DNA of 64,000 nucleotides from DATBQN01 sp963799925 (GCA_963799925.1 CAWCYZ010000004.1:1240001-1304000); one strand, 5' to 3'; positions 47,591 through 57,307 are shown, counted from the stretch's first letter. A program made the numbers and translations. The notes: a model not told the origin generated them from the letters alone.

Positions 47591-50500
47591 CGCGCCGAGC
47601 GCGGGCTCCCCGTGCCGCCGCTCGCGCCGGCGCCGCGGGACGGCGAGCTGCCGCTGTCCTTCGCCCAGCAGCGGCTCTGGTTCATCCACCAGATGAGCCC
47701 GGAGAGCCCGGCCTACAACATGGCGCTGCCGCTGCAGGTCGACGGCGCGCTAGACGTGGCGCTCCTCTCGCGGGTGCTCTCCGAGGTGGTGCGCCGCCAC
47801 GAGACGTTGCGGACGCGCTTCGTCGCCTCCGGCGGCCGGCCTCTCCAGGCGATCGATCCGCCCGCCGCCCGGCCGCTTCCGGTCGTCGACCTGCGTGGCC
47901 TGCCGGCGGCCGCCCTTGCGGCGGAGGCGGCGCGGCTCCAGCGGGAGGAGGCGGTGCGCCCCTTCGACCTCGCCCGCGCGGCGGTGCGCATGGTGCTCCT
48001 GAGGCTCGGGGAGGAGAGCTGGGTGGCCTTCCTCACCATGCACCACATCGTCTCCGACGGCTGGTCGATGGGCGTCCTGGTGGGGGAGGTCTCCGCCCTC
48101 TATCGTGCCCTCTCCGAGGGGGGCGACTCGGGCCTCCCCGAGCTGCCGATCCAGTACGCCGACTTCGCCGCCTGGCAGCGAGGCTGGCTCGCGGGCGAGG
48201 TGCTCTCCGGCGAGCTGGGCTACTGGCGCGGCCGGCTGGCCGGCCTCCCGGCGCTCCTCGAGCTGCCGTTCGACCGCCCGCGGCCGGAGGTGCAGGGCTT
48301 CCACGGGGCCTCGGTCGCGGTGGCGCTGCCGCGCGGCCTCTCACGCGACCTCGCGGCGCTCTCGCGGCGGCGGGGGGCTACCGTCTTTATGACCCTCCTC
48401 GCCGGCTTCTCGGCCCTCCTCTCGCGCCTCTCGGGCCAGGAGGCCTTCGCCCTCGGCTCGCCGATCGCCGGGCGCACCCACCGCGAGCTCGAGGGGCTCA
48501 TCGGCTTCTTCGTCAACACCCTCGTGCTGCGCGCCGACCTCTCCGGCGATCCCCGCTTCGGCGACCTCCTCTCGCGCGCCCGCGAGGAGACCCTGGACGC
48601 CTATGCACATCAGGACCTCCCCTTCGAGAAGCTGGTCGAGGAGCTGGCGCCGGAGCGGAGCCTCGCCCACACGCCGCTCTTCCAGGCGATGCTCGTGCTG
48701 CAGAACGCGCCGCTCGGCGCCCTGCGCCTGCCGGGCCTGACGCTCACGCCGCTCGACCGGGAGATGGGGACGGCGCCCTTCGACCTCACCTGGATGCTGA
48801 CCGAGACGCCGGAGGGGCTCCGCGGGTTCGCCATCTACAACACCGACCTCTTCGACCCCACGACGATCGAGCGGCTGGCCGGCCGCTTCTCGACCCTGCT
48901 CGCGGCGGCCGCGGCGGCGCCCAAGAGCAGGGTGGCCGAGCTGCCGCTCCTCGACGCGGCCGAGCGGCACGAGCTCCTCCGCGAGTGGAGCCCGCGGCGG
49001 CCGGCGGTCGCGGGCTCGCTGCCGGAGCTCTTCGCGGAGCAGGTCGACCGGCGGCCGGCGGCGACCGCCCTCATCTCCGGCGAGGAGCGGCTCACCTATG
49101 CCGAGCTCGAAGGGCGGGCGAACCGCCTGGCCGCCCACCTGGCGCGCCTCGGCGTCGGGCCGGAGGTGCCGGTCGGCCTCTGCCTCGAGCGCTCGGCGGA
49201 CCTCGTCGTCGGCATGCTCGGCATCCTCAAGGCGGGCGGCGCCTATGTGCCGCTCGACCCCGCCTATCCGGACGAGCGCCTCGCCCTCCTCGTCGAGGAC
49301 CTGCGGATGCCGGTCGTCGTGGGGAGAGGGCGGCGCCTGGTGGATCTTGCGCTCCCCGGCGCGCCGCGGCTCGTGCTCCTCGACGAGGAGGGCGAGGCGA
49401 TCGCCCGCCGGAGCGCCGCCCGCCCGCGCCTCCGCCTCGACGGCGAGAGCCTGGCCTATGTCCTCTACACCTCGGGCTCGACGGGGCGGCCGAAGGGCGT
49501 CGCCGTGCCGCACCGCGCCGTCGCCCGCCTGGTGCGGGAGGCCGACTACGCCCGCTTCGGAGAGGACGAGGTCTTCCTGCAGCTCGCCCCGGCCTCCTTC
49601 GACGCCTCGACGCTCGAGATCTGGGGCCCGCTCTTGAACGGCGGTCGCCTGGTGCTGCCGCCGCCGGGGCCGCCGTCGCTCGAGGAGCTGGGTAGGATGC
49701 TCGCGACCCATGGCGTGACGACGCTCTGGCTCACCGCCGGCCTCTTCCACGAGGCGGTGGAGGAGGCGTCCGCGGCCCTCCGCCCGCTGCGGCAGCTCCT
49801 CGCGGGAGGCGACGTGTTGCGGCCGCGCGCCGTGCGCCGCGCGCTGGCAGAGCTCCCCGGGCTCACCCTCGTCAACGGCTACGGGCCGACGGAGAACACC
49901 ACCTTCACCTGCTGCCACCCGATGCACGAGCCGCCGGCCGCCGGTGCGGTGCCCATCGGGCGCCCGATCTCCGGCACCGAGGTCTATCTGGTGGACGCCT
50001 CCGGGCGGCTCGCGCCGGCCGGCGTCGCTGGCGAGCTCTTGGCGGGCGGCGCCGGTCTCGGCCGCGGCTATGTGGGCCTGCCGGAGCTGACGGCGGAGCG
50101 CTGGATCCCGGACGGCGTGAGCGGCCGGCCGGGCGAGCGCCTCTACCGCACCGGAGACCTGGCGCGCTGGCGCGCCGACGGCACGCTCGAGTTCCTCGGC
50201 CGTCTCGACGGCCAGGTGAAGGTGCGCGGCTTCCGCATCGAGCCCGGCGAGGTCGAGTCGGCGCTCGCCGCCGACGGGCGCGTGCGCGAGGCGGTCGTCG
50301 TGGCCGAGGCGCAGCCGGCGGGGGAGAAGCGGCTCGTCGCCTATGTCGTCCTCGAGCCGGGCGCGAGCCTCACCGCCGCTGCCATGCGCGAGCACCTCGG
50401 CCGGCGCCTCCCGGAGCACATGATCCCGGCGGCGCTCGTCGTCCTGGACGCCCTGCCGCTGACGCCGAACGGCAAGGTCGACCGCCGCGCTCTCCCGTCG

Positions 50501-53500
50501 CCCGAGACGCCGGGAACGCTGGGGACTGTGTCCGCGACCGGCTTCGTCGCGCTGCGCACGCCGGCCGAGGAGATCCTCGCCGCGATCTGGAGCGAGGTGC
50601 TCGGGGTCGAGCGGGTGGGCGCGCGCGACAACTTCTTCGACCTGGGCGGCCACTCGCTCCTCGCCACGCGGGTGATGTCGCAGCTCCGCGCCGCCTTCGG
50701 GGTGGAGCTGCCGCTGCGCGAGATCTTCGAGGAGCCGACGGTGGCCGGCCTCGCGGAGCGGGTGGAGCGCGAGGCGAGGGCTGGCGGTGCGCCGCCCGCG
50801 CCGCCGATCGAGCGGGCGCCGCGGGAGGGCGAGCTGCCGCTCTCCTTCGCCCAGGAGCGGCTCTGGTTCATCGACCAGCTCGGGCCGGGGAGCCCGCTCT
50901 ACAACATCCCGCTCGCCCTGCGGGCGGCGGGGCGGCTCTCGGCGGGCGTGCTGTCGCGGGTGCTCACCGAGGTGGCGTGCCGGCACGAGGCGCTGCGCAC
51001 GGTCTTTGCCGCCGACGGCGGGCGGCCGCGGCAGGTGATCCTGCCGCCCGGCGAGGTGGCGCTGCCGCGGGTCGACCTCTCGGCGCTGCCGCCCGCCGCG
51101 GCGGAGCGGGAAGCCGCCGCTCTCGCCGCCGCGGAGGCCGAGCGGCCGTTCGACCTCGCGCGGGGCCCGCTCTTCCGCGCCCTCGTCGCGGAGCTCGGCG
51201 AGGACGACCACGTGGTCCTTCTTACCCTCCACCACATCGTCGGCGACGGCTGGTCGATGGGCGTTTGGGTGCGCGAGGTGGCGGCGCTCTACGAGGCGTT
51301 CTCGATGGGTCTCGCGTCGCCTCTGCTGGAGCTTCCGGTGCAGTACGCGGACTTCGCGGTGTGGCAGCGGCGCTGGCTCTCGGGTGAGGTTCTGGCGCGA
51401 GAGCTGGGGTACTGGCGCGAGCGTCTCTCCGGTGTGCCGGCTCTCCTCGATCTGCCGCTCGACCGGCCGCGCCCGGCGTTGCAGAGCTACCGCGGGCGGA
51501 TGCAGCCGATCGCCCTTGGAGTCGAGCTGACGCAGGCGCTTTCCGAGCTGTCGCGGACGTGCTCGGCGACGCTCTTCATGACGCTCCTCGCGGGATTCCA
51601 GGTGTTGCTGTCGAGGCAGAGCGGGGAGGAGGATCTGGCGGTGGGGTCGCCGATCGCGGGCCGTACGCACCGCGAGCTCGAAGGGTTGATCGGGTTTTTC
51701 GTCAACACGCTGGTGCTGCGGGGGGAGCTCGCGGGCGACCCGCGCTTCGCGGAGCATCTGTCGCGGGTGAGGTCGGAGGCGCTCGCCGCCTACGCGCACC
51801 AGGACCTGCCGTTCGAGAAGCTGGTCGAGGAGCTGGCGCCGGCGCGCAGTCTGGCGCACACGCCGCTGTTTCAGGTCTTGTTCGTCCTCCAGAACGCGCC
51901 GATGGGTCCACTGGAGCTTCCAGGTCTCACACTCACCCCTCTTGCCCAGGAGGCGAGCGCGGCCAAGTTCGACCTCGTTCTGGCGCTGACCGAGGGCGCG
52001 GGCGGCCTCGCCGGCTTCGTCGAGCACGACGCAGCGCTCTTCGACCGCACGACCGTCGAGCGCCTGGCGGGCCAGCTCTCCACCCTCCTCCGCGCCGCCG
52101 CCGCGGCGCCGGAGGCGCGCCTCTCTGAGCTGCCGCTCCTCGGGCCCGCCGAGCGGCAGCAGCTCGTCGTCGAGTGGCGCGATGGCGGCGCGATGGCGCC
52201 TCCCGCCGCCACCGTGCCCGCCCTCCTCGCCCTCCAGGCGGCGGGCCGACCCCAGGCCGACGCCGTCCTCCACGGGGGGGAGCGGCTGAGCCACGGCGAG
52301 CTGGACCGCCGTGCGGCCGTCCTCGCGGCGCGCCTGCGCTCGCTCGGGGCGGGACGGGAGTCGCGCGTCGCGCTCCTCGCCGAGCGCTCGCTCGACCTGG
52401 TGGTCGGTCTCTTCGGGATCTGGAAGGCCGGGGCGGCCGCGGTGCCGCTCGATCCCGCGCAGCCGCGCGAGCGCCTTGCTTGGCTCGTCGAGGACGCCGC
52501 GCCGGTGGCGCTCGTCGCGCAGCACGCCCTCCTCGAGACGGTCGCGGGACTGCCCGTCGCGCGGACGCCGGTCGCCTGGCTCGGTGAGGGGGAAGGAGCG
52601 ACGGCGGAGCCTCCCGCGGAGGTCCGCGAGGGCGACCTCGCCTACCTCATCTATACCTCGGGCACGACGGGGGCGCCGAAGGCGGTCATGGTCGAGCACG
52701 GCGGGCTCCGGCATACGCTCTCGGCGGTGCAGGAGGTCTTCGGCTTCCGGGCCGGCGACCGCATGCCGGTCGTGGCGCCCTCCACCTTCGACATCTTCTT
52801 CTTTGAGCTCCTCACGCCGCTCCTCGCCGGCGGCGCCGCGGCGCTCGCCGACCTCCGCCCGGCCCTCGACGTGCCGCGGCTCGTCGACGAGCTCGCGGAG
52901 GCGACGCATCTCCACGCCGTGCCGGCGCTCATGCGGCAGGTCGTCGCGGCGACGCGGGAGCGGCGGGCGAGCTTCCCGCGCCTCCGGCAGGTGTTCGTCG
53001 GCGGCGACGCCGTGCCGCCCGATCTCCTCGCGGAGATGGCGGCGGCTTTCCCCGGCGCCCGCGTCGCCGTCCTCTACGGCCCAACCGAGGGGACGATCCT
53101 CGCCTCCTGGGACGGCGCCGGGCCGGGCGCCGGGAGCTGTCTCGGCCGGCCGCTGCCAGGCGTCGCCCTCGAGGTGCGCGACCGCCGTGGCGAGACGGCG
53201 CCGATCGGCGTGGCCGGCGAGCTCTGGATCGGCGGCCCCGGCGTGGCGCGCGGCTACCTCGGCCGGCCGGAGCTGACGGCGGAGCGCTTTGTGCCCGATC
53301 CGTCGGGCGCCGGGGCGCGGCTCTACCGCACCGGCGACCTCGCGCGCTTCACCTCCGCGGGGCGGCTGGAGTTCCTGGGCCGCGCCGACCAGCAGGTTAA
53401 GGTGCGCGGCTTCCGCATCGAGCCGGGCGAGGTGGAGGCGGCGCTCCGCGAGGACGCGGGGGTGCGCCAGGCGGCGGTCGTGGTGCGGGAGGTGGACGGC

Positions 53501-56500
53501 GACCGGCGGCTGGTGGCCTACGTGGTCCTTGGCGCCGGCGAGAGCCTGACGCTCGCCGCGATGCGCGAGCGCCTCAGTGCCCATCTGCCGGAACATATGA
53601 TCCCGACCGGCCTCGTGGTCCTGGACGCGCTGCCGCTCACCGCCAACGGCAAGGTCGACCGCCGGGCACTGCCCGCGCCCGAACTCGCCGAGGCGGCGGC
53701 GCCGGGCGCGGCGGCGCCGCGCACGCCGACCGAGGAGGTGCTGGCCGCGATCTGGGGCGAGGTGCTGGGGATCGAGCGGGTCGGCGTCTTCGACAACTTC
53801 TTCGACCTGGGCGGCCACTCGCTCCTCGCCACGCGGGTGATCTCTCAGGTGCGCGGCGCCTTCCAGGCGGAGATCGGCCTCCAGGAGCTCTTCGAGGAGC
53901 CGACCGTGGCGGCGCTCGCCGCGCGGGTGGAGCGGGCGGTCGGCGCGGGGGCCGGCGTCGAGGCGCCGCCGATCAAGCGGGTGCCCCGCGACGGCGAGCT
54001 GCCGCTGTCCTTCGCCCAGCAGCGTCTGTGGTTCATCGACCAGCTCGAGCCCGAGAGCCCGGCCTACAACATGCCAATGCCGCTGCGCCTCGCCGGGCGG
54101 CTCGACCGCTCGGCGCTCGAGCGTTCGCTCGCCGCCGTCGTCGCCCGGCACGAGGCGCTCCGCACCCGCTTCCCGGCTGTCGCCGGGCGGCCGGTGCAGG
54201 TGATCGACCCGCCGCCCGCACCGGGGATCCCGCTCGTTGATCTGCGCGCCCTGCCGGCCGGCCGCCGACGCCGCGAGGTTGCCGAGCTCGACCGTCAGTA
54301 CGCGACCCGTCCGTTCGACCTCCCCCGCGGGCCGCTCCTCCGCGCGGCGCTCTTGCACGAGGAGGATGATGCTTGGACGGCCCTCTTCTGCCTCCACCAC
54401 ATCGTCTCCGACGGCTGGTCGCTCGGCGTCCTGGTGCGCGAGATCTCGGCCCTCTACCGGGCGTTCGCCCGCGGCGAGGAGGCGGAGCTCCCGGAGCTCC
54501 CCGTCCAGTACGCCGACTTCGCCGTCTGGCAGCGCGCCTGGCTCGCCGGCGAGGCCCTCGACGGGCTCGTCGAGCACTGGCGCGGGCGCCTCGCTGGCGC
54601 CCCGGCCCTCCTCGAGCTGCCGCTCGACCGCCCGCGCCCGCCGGTCCAGGGCGTCGCCGGCGCCATGCGGCCGCTGTCCCTCCCGGCCGAGCTCGCGGCT
54701 GGACTGCGAGCCGTCGCGCGGCGCGAGGTCGCCACCCCCTTCATGGTCCTGATGGCGGGCTTCCAGGCCCTCCTCGCGCGCCTCTCCGGGCAGCTCGACG
54801 TGGTCGTCGGCACGCCGATCGCGGGCCGTACTCACCGCGAGGTCGAGGGCCTCATCGGCTTCTTCGTCAATACCCTCGCCCTGCGCGGCGACTTGGGCGG
54901 CGATCCCCCCTTCGACGAGATCGTCCGCCGGGCGCGCGCCGCGGCGCTGGACGCCTACGCTCACCAGGAGCTGCCGTTCGAGCGGCTGGTCGAGGAGCTG
55001 GCGCCGGAGCGCAGCCTCGCCCATGCGCCGATCTTTCAGGTCGTCATGGCGCTCCAGAACGCACCAGGCGGCCCGCTCGAGCTGCCGGACCTGCTCCTCG
55101 AGCCGCTGGCCGCCGCCCGCGACGCGGTGCAGTTCGACTGGACCTTGGACTTGACCGAGGCCGCCGACGGCATCCTCGGCATCCTGCAGTACCGCACCGA
55201 CCTCTTCGACGGGGCGAGCGTCGAGCGCGCGCTCGCCCAGCTCGCGACGCTCCTCGCGGGGGCCGCCGCCGACCCCGGGCGCCGGCTGGCGGAGCTGCCG
55301 CTGCTGTCGGCGGGCGAGCGCCATCAGCTGCTGACCGAGTGGAGCGGCGGCCGGGAGACGGCGCCGCCCGCGGGCGACCTCGTCCACGAGCTCTTCGCCG
55401 CGCAGGCCGCCCGCACGCCGGAGGCGTCGGCGGTCCTCGGCGGCGGCCGGGAGCTGAGCTATGCCGACCTCGACCGCCGCTCGAGCCAGCTCGCGCGCCA
55501 CCTGCGCGCGCTGGGCGTCGGCCCCGAGGAGCGGGTCGCCGTGCAGGTCGAGCGCTCGCCCGAGATGCTGGTGGCGCTCCTGGGCGTGCTCAAGGCCGGC
55601 GGCGCCTACGTGCCGCTCGACCCGGCCTATCCCGCCGAGCGGCTCGCCTATCTCCGGGAGGACTGCGGGGCCCGCGTCGTCCTCACCCAGGAGCGGCTCG
55701 AGGGGCGGCTCGCGGCGGGGGTCGGCGCCGCGGCGGCGCAGACCGTCCGTCTGGACGCCGACTGGCCGCGGATCTCCCGCCGCTCGACGCGGCTGCTCGC
55801 CCGCGCCGCCTCGGCCGGCAACGCCGCCTACGTCATCTACACCTCGGGCTCGACGGGCTGCCCGAAGGGGACGGTCATCACCCACCGCTCGCTCGTGAGC
55901 TACTCGCAGGGCCTGGCCGCCTGGCTCGGCCTGGGAGCCGGCGACCGCTTCCTCCAGTTCGCGTCCTTGAGCTTCGACGTCTCGGTCGAGGAGATCTTCC
56001 CGGCGCTCCTCGCGGGCGCCGCCGTGGTGCTCCGCGATCCCGCCGAGCTGGCGACCGGCGAGGGGCTCCGGCGGGCGATCGACGAGGAGGGGGTCACCGT
56101 CGTCGAGCTCCCCACCGCCTTCTGGCACGAGTGGGTGTACGGGCTGGAGCGCTCGGGCGAGCAGCTGCCGGAGAGCCTGCGCTGGACGCTCGTCGGCGGC
56201 GAGACGATGCTCCCCGAGCGCCTCGCGGCCTGGCGGCGGCTCGACGCGGACCTCGTCCACGTCTTTGGCCTCACCGAGGTGACGGTGACCTCGACGCTCC
56301 ATCGGGCCGAGCGTACCGCCGTCTCCGCCCTCCTCCCCATCGGCCGGCCGTTCGGCGAGAACCGGGCCTACGTGCTCGACGGATCGATGCGGCCGGCGCC
56401 GGCCGGGGTGGCCGGCGAGCTCTACCTCGGCGGCAGCGGCGTCGCCCGCGAGTACCTGGGACGGCCGGAGCTGACCGCCGAGCGCTTCGTGCCGAGCCCC

Positions 56501-57307
56501 TACGGCGATCCCGGCGAGCGGCTCTTCCGCACCGGCGACCTGGCGCGCTGGCTCGCCGACGGCAACCTCGAGTTCCTCGGCCGCCGCGACCGGCAGGTCA
56601 AGGTGCGCGGCTTCCGCATCGAGCCAGGCGAGGTCGAGGCGGCGCTCGCCGCGCTGCCGGGCGTCCGCGAGGCGCTGGTCGCCGCCCGGCGCTACGGCCC
56701 GGGCGACGACCGGCTCGTTGCCTACCTCGTCGCCGACGGCGAGGTCGCCGCGCCGGGCGAGCTCCAGGCCCTCCTCGGCCGCTCGCTGCCGCACTACATG
56801 GTGCCGTCGTACTTCGTGACGCTCGACGCCTTCCCGCTGTCGCCGAACGGCAAGGTCGACCACCGCGCGCTGCCGGCGCCGGAGGAGGCCTGGCTTGGGC
56901 CGGAAGCGGGCTACGTCGCGCCGCGCAATCCGCTCGAGGAGGTGCTCGCAGGGATCTGGAGCGACGTGCTCCAGGTCGAGCGGGTGGGCGTCGACGACAG
57001 CTTCTTCGCGCTCGGCGGGCACTCGCTCCTCGCCACCCAGCTCGCCTCGCGGGTGCGCGACGCCTTCGGGGTCGAGCTGCCGCTCCGCACGGTCTTCGAG
57101 CAGCCGACCGTGGCCGGCGTCGCCGGGGTCGTCGCCGAGCTCCAGCGCTCCGGGGCGGGGCTCGCGGCGCCGCCGATCGAGCGGGTGCCCCGCGACGGCG
57201 AGCTGCCGCTATCGTTCGCCCAGCAGCGGCTCTGGTTCCTCGACCAGATGGAGCCCGAGCAGCTCCGCCTACAACGTGCCGATGCGCGCTCCGCCTGCGA
57301 GCGGTGA
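45197..57307 (+). CDS. NRPS2, main uninterrupted segment (modules 3-6)
   Basis: 12.1 kb open in frame 2, about 4,036 residues. It begins inside the third C domain (TLLAGFQVLLSRQSG) and includes four A domains, four PCPs and three complete C domains. It ends artificially at 57307, where one extra C near 57260 breaks the start of the seventh C domain (EPE then SSAYNVP in frame 3). It has no natural start: the GTG-like first codon at 45197 is internal. This is the best-preserved part of the synthetase. Every PCP carries its serine (47468, 50654, 53819, 57023) and every C domain has HHIVxDGW. Confidence 0.9.
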   Translation: MTLLAGFQVLLSRQSGAEDLAVGSPIAGRTHRELEGLIGFFVNTLVLRGDLSGDPRFAEHLSRVRTETLAAYAHQDLPFEKLVEELAPARNLSHTPLFQVVFVLQNAPMGTLALPGLKLSPMAREASAAKFDLVLALTETADGLAGFLEYDAELFDATTIQHLVERFERLLACAVGDPERRVGELPLLAAAERHQLVVEWNATATGYPRDVTLAELFAWRAARHPGRPALSYGGVELTYAELARRAGCVASLLSRRGVAPGDLVAIAMERSASMVAALLGIVEAGAAYLPLDAGYPQERLELMLSDSGTALLLADGPSAARLTAAGVEAVVVDGIAGGPAEEGSAIAAPPAGAASLAYVIYTSGSTGAPKGVAVTQRAVVRLIEETDYVELGQGDRIAQLSNVSFDAATFEIWGALLRGGTLVGVPQETLLSPRGLARFLAEERIGVLFLTTALFNQVAREAPEAFGGLRYLLFGGEAADPGVVRRVLASAPPERLLHVYGPTENTTFSTWFRVEEVAEDAVTVPIGRPIANSRLYLLDRRLEPVPLGVTGELYLGGDGLARGYLNRPELTAERFVESPALPGERLYRTGDLARLLPDGSVEFRCRADQQVKLRGFRIELGEIEAALAEHAGVAEAAVVLREDLPAGRGLIAYVASEPGGDLSAAALRVHLATKLPEYMVPAHVVPLAALPLTPNGKVDRRWLAEQGPLADERQAGGAAAGQAPRTPAEELVAGIFAELLGVEGPGAEADFFELGGHSLLATQFASRLREAFAVELPLRAIFEQPTVAGLARAVDDAARAERGLPVPPLAPAPRDGELPLSFAQQRLWFIHQMSPESPAYNMALPLQVDGALDVALLSRVLSEVVRRHETLRTRFVASGGRPLQAIDPPAARPLPVVDLRGLPAAALAAEAARLQREEAVRPFDLARAAVRMVLLRLGEESWVAFLTMHHIVSDGWSMGVLVGEVSALYRALSEGGDSGLPELPIQYADFAAWQRGWLAGEVLSGELGYWRGRLAGLPALLELPFDRPRPEVQGFHGASVAVALPRGLSRDLAALSRRRGATVFMTLLAGFSALLSRLSGQEAFALGSPIAGRTHRELEGLIGFFVNTLVLRADLSGDPRFGDLLSRAREETLDAYAHQDLPFEKLVEELAPERSLAHTPLFQAMLVLQNAPLGALRLPGLTLTPLDREMGTAPFDLTWMLTETPEGLRGFAIYNTDLFDPTTIERLAGRFSTLLAAAAAAPKSRVAELPLLDAAERHELLREWSPRRPAVAGSLPELFAEQVDRRPAATALISGEERLTYAELEGRANRLAAHLARLGVGPEVPVGLCLERSADLVVGMLGILKAGGAYVPLDPAYPDERLALLVEDLRMPVVVGRGRRLVDLALPGAPRLVLLDEEGEAIARRSAARPRLRLDGESLAYVLYTSGSTGRPKGVAVPHRAVARLVREADYARFGEDEVFLQLAPASFDASTLEIWGPLLNGGRLVLPPPGPPSLEELGRMLATHGVTTLWLTAGLFHEAVEEASAALRPLRQLLAGGDVLRPRAVRRALAELPGLTLVNGYGPTENTTFTCCHPMHEPPAAGAVPIGRPISGTEVYLVDASGRLAPAGVAGELLAGGAGLGRGYVGLPELTAERWIPDGVSGRPGERLYRTGDLARWRADGTLEFLGRLDGQVKVRGFRIEPGEVESALAADGRVREAVVVAEAQPAGEKRLVAYVVLEPGASLTAAAMREHLGRRLPEHMIPAALVVLDALPLTPNGKVDRRALPSPETPGTLGTVSATGFVALRTPAEEILAAIWSEVLGVERVGARDNFFDLGGHSLLATRVMSQLRAAFGVELPLREIFEEPTVAGLAERVEREARAGGAPPAPPIERAPREGELPLSFAQERLWFIDQLGPGSPLYNIPLALRAAGRLSAGVLSRVLTEVACRHEALRTVFAADGGRPRQVILPPGEVALPRVDLSALPPAAAEREAAALAAAEAERPFDLARGPLFRALVAELGEDDHVVLLTLHHIVGDGWSMGVWVREVAALYEAFSMGLASPLLELPVQYADFAVWQRRWLSGEVLARELGYWRERLSGVPALLDLPLDRPRPALQSYRGRMQPIALGVELTQALSELSRTCSATLFMTLLAGFQVLLSRQSGEEDLAVGSPIAGRTHRELEGLIGFFVNTLVLRGELAGDPRFAEHLSRVRSEALAAYAHQDLPFEKLVEELAPARSLAHTPLFQVLFVLQNAPMGPLELPGLTLTPLAQEASAAKFDLVLALTEGAGGLAGFVEHDAALFDRTTVERLAGQLSTLLRAAAAAPEARLSELPLLGPAERQQLVVEWRDGGAMAPPAATVPALLALQAAGRPQADAVLHGGERLSHGELDRRAAVLAARLRSLGAGRESRVALLAERSLDLVVGLFGIWKAGAAAVPLDPAQPRERLAWLVEDAAPVALVAQHALLETVAGLPVARTPVAWLGEGEGATAEPPAEVREGDLAYLIYTSGTTGAPKAVMVEHGGLRHTLSAVQEVFGFRAGDRMPVVAPSTFDIFFFELLTPLLAGGAAALADLRPALDVPRLVDELAEATHLHAVPALMRQVVAATRERRASFPRLRQVFVGGDAVPPDLLAEMAAAFPGARVAVLYGPTEGTILASWDGAGPGAGSCLGRPLPGVALEVRDRRGETAPIGVAGELWIGGPGVARGYLGRPELTAERFVPDPSGAGARLYRTGDLARFTSAGRLEFLGRADQQVKVRGFRIEPGEVEAALREDAGVRQAAVVVREVDGDRRLVAYVVLGAGESLTLAAMRERLSAHLPEHMIPTGLVVLDALPLTANGKVDRRALPAPELAEAAAPGAAAPRTPTEEVLAAIWGEVLGIERVGVFDNFFDLGGHSLLATRVISQVRGAFQAEIGLQELFEEPTVAALAARVERAVGAGAGVEAPPIKRVPRDGELPLSFAQQRLWFIDQLEPESPAYNMPMPLRLAGRLDRSALERSLAAVVARHEALRTRFPAVAGRPVQVIDPPPAPGIPLVDLRALPAGRRRREVAELDRQYATRPFDLPRGPLLRAALLHEEDDAWTALFCLHHIVSDGWSLGVLVREISALYRAFARGEEAELPELPVQYADFAVWQRAWLAGEALDGLVEHWRGRLAGAPALLELPLDRPRPPVQGVAGAMRPLSLPAELAAGLRAVARREVATPFMVLMAGFQALLARLSGQLDVVVGTPIAGRTHREVEGLIGFFVNTLALRGDLGGDPPFDEIVRRARAAALDAYAHQELPFERLVEELAPERSLAHAPIFQVVMALQNAPGGPLELPDLLLEPLAAARDAVQFDWTLDLTEAADGILGILQYRTDLFDGASVERALAQLATLLAGAAADPGRRLAELPLLSAGERHQLLTEWSGGRETAPPAGDLVHELFAAQAARTPEASAVLGGGRELSYADLDRRSSQLARHLRALGVGPEERVAVQVERSPEMLVALLGVLKAGGAYVPLDPAYPAERLAYLREDCGARVVLTQERLEGRLAAGVGAAAAQTVRLDADWPRISRRSTRLLARAASAGNAAYVIYTSGSTGCPKGTVITHRSLVSYSQGLAAWLGLGAGDRFLQFASLSFDVSVEEIFPALLAGAAVVLRDPAELATGEGLRRAIDEEGVTVVELPTAFWHEWVYGLERSGEQLPESLRWTLVGGETMLPERLAAWRRLDADLVHVFGLTEVTVTSTLHRAERTAVSALLPIGRPFGENRAYVLDGSMRPAPAGVAGELYLGGSGVAREYLGRPELTAERFVPSPYGDPGERLFRTGDLARWLADGNLEFLGRRDRQVKVRGFRIEPGEVEAALAALPGVREALVAARRYGPGDDRLVAYLVADGEVAAPGELQALLGRSLPHYMVPSYFVTLDAFPLSPNGKVDHRALPAPEEAWLGPEAGYVAPRNPLEEVLAGIWSDVLQVERVGVDDSFFALGGHSLLATQLASRVRDAFGVELPLRTVFEQPTVAGVAGVVAELQRSGAGLAAPPIERVPRDGELPLSFAQQRLWFLDQMEPEQLRLQRADARSACER
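47640..50780 (+). other. NRPS module 4: C-A(Val-like)-PCP
   Basis: C domain HHIVSDGWSMG near 48040. A domain (about 49000-50500) code DALWLGGTFK, identical to module 2, with the same core sequences (SFDASTLEIWGPLLNGGRLVL, LWLTAGLFHE, GYGPTENTTFT). This indicates the same substrate as module 2 and a shared duplication origin. PCP Ser is at 50654-50656. No epimerase follows, so an L-residue is expected. Confidence 0.78.
50815..53950 (+). other. NRPS module 5: C-A(unassigned)-PCP
   Basis: C domain HHIVGDGWSMG near 51235. A domain (about 52200-53680) has YTSGTTGAPK in A3 and the pocket code DIFHFGLILK. It begins like the hydroxyphenylglycine code but diverges at the end. No hydroxyphenylglycine biosynthesis genes are in the window, so I leave the substrate open. 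PCP Ser is at 53819-53821. DNA from about 53395 to 53995 repeats module 2 (43855-44450) almost exactly. Confidence 0.75.
53990..57140 (+). other. NRPS module 6: C-A(possibly cationic)-PCP
   Basis: C domain HHIVSDGWSLG near 54400. The A domain (about 55370-56890) differs from its neighbours: SFDVSVEEIFPALLAGA, ELPTAFWHEWV and VFGLTEVTVTST in place of YGPTE. The pocket code is DVEELGVVTK. Glu at both the 239 and 278 positions would suit a basic side chain (Orn, Lys, Dab or Arg), which is inference only. PCP Ser is at 57023-57025. Confidence 0.7.

Noticed and set aside
52200..53680. Assignment of module 5 to hydroxyphenylglycine
   Set aside because: The code DIFHFGLILK shares only part of DIFHLGLLCK and no hydroxyphenylglycine pathway genes are visible.
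48341..57022. A 2,893-codon open frame on the minus strand, antisense to NRPS2
   Set aside because: Its composition is the Arg/Gly/Glu/Ala-rich pattern expected of the complement of a GC-rich coding strand, it contains no known motif, and the plus strand carries unambiguous NRPS domains throughout.
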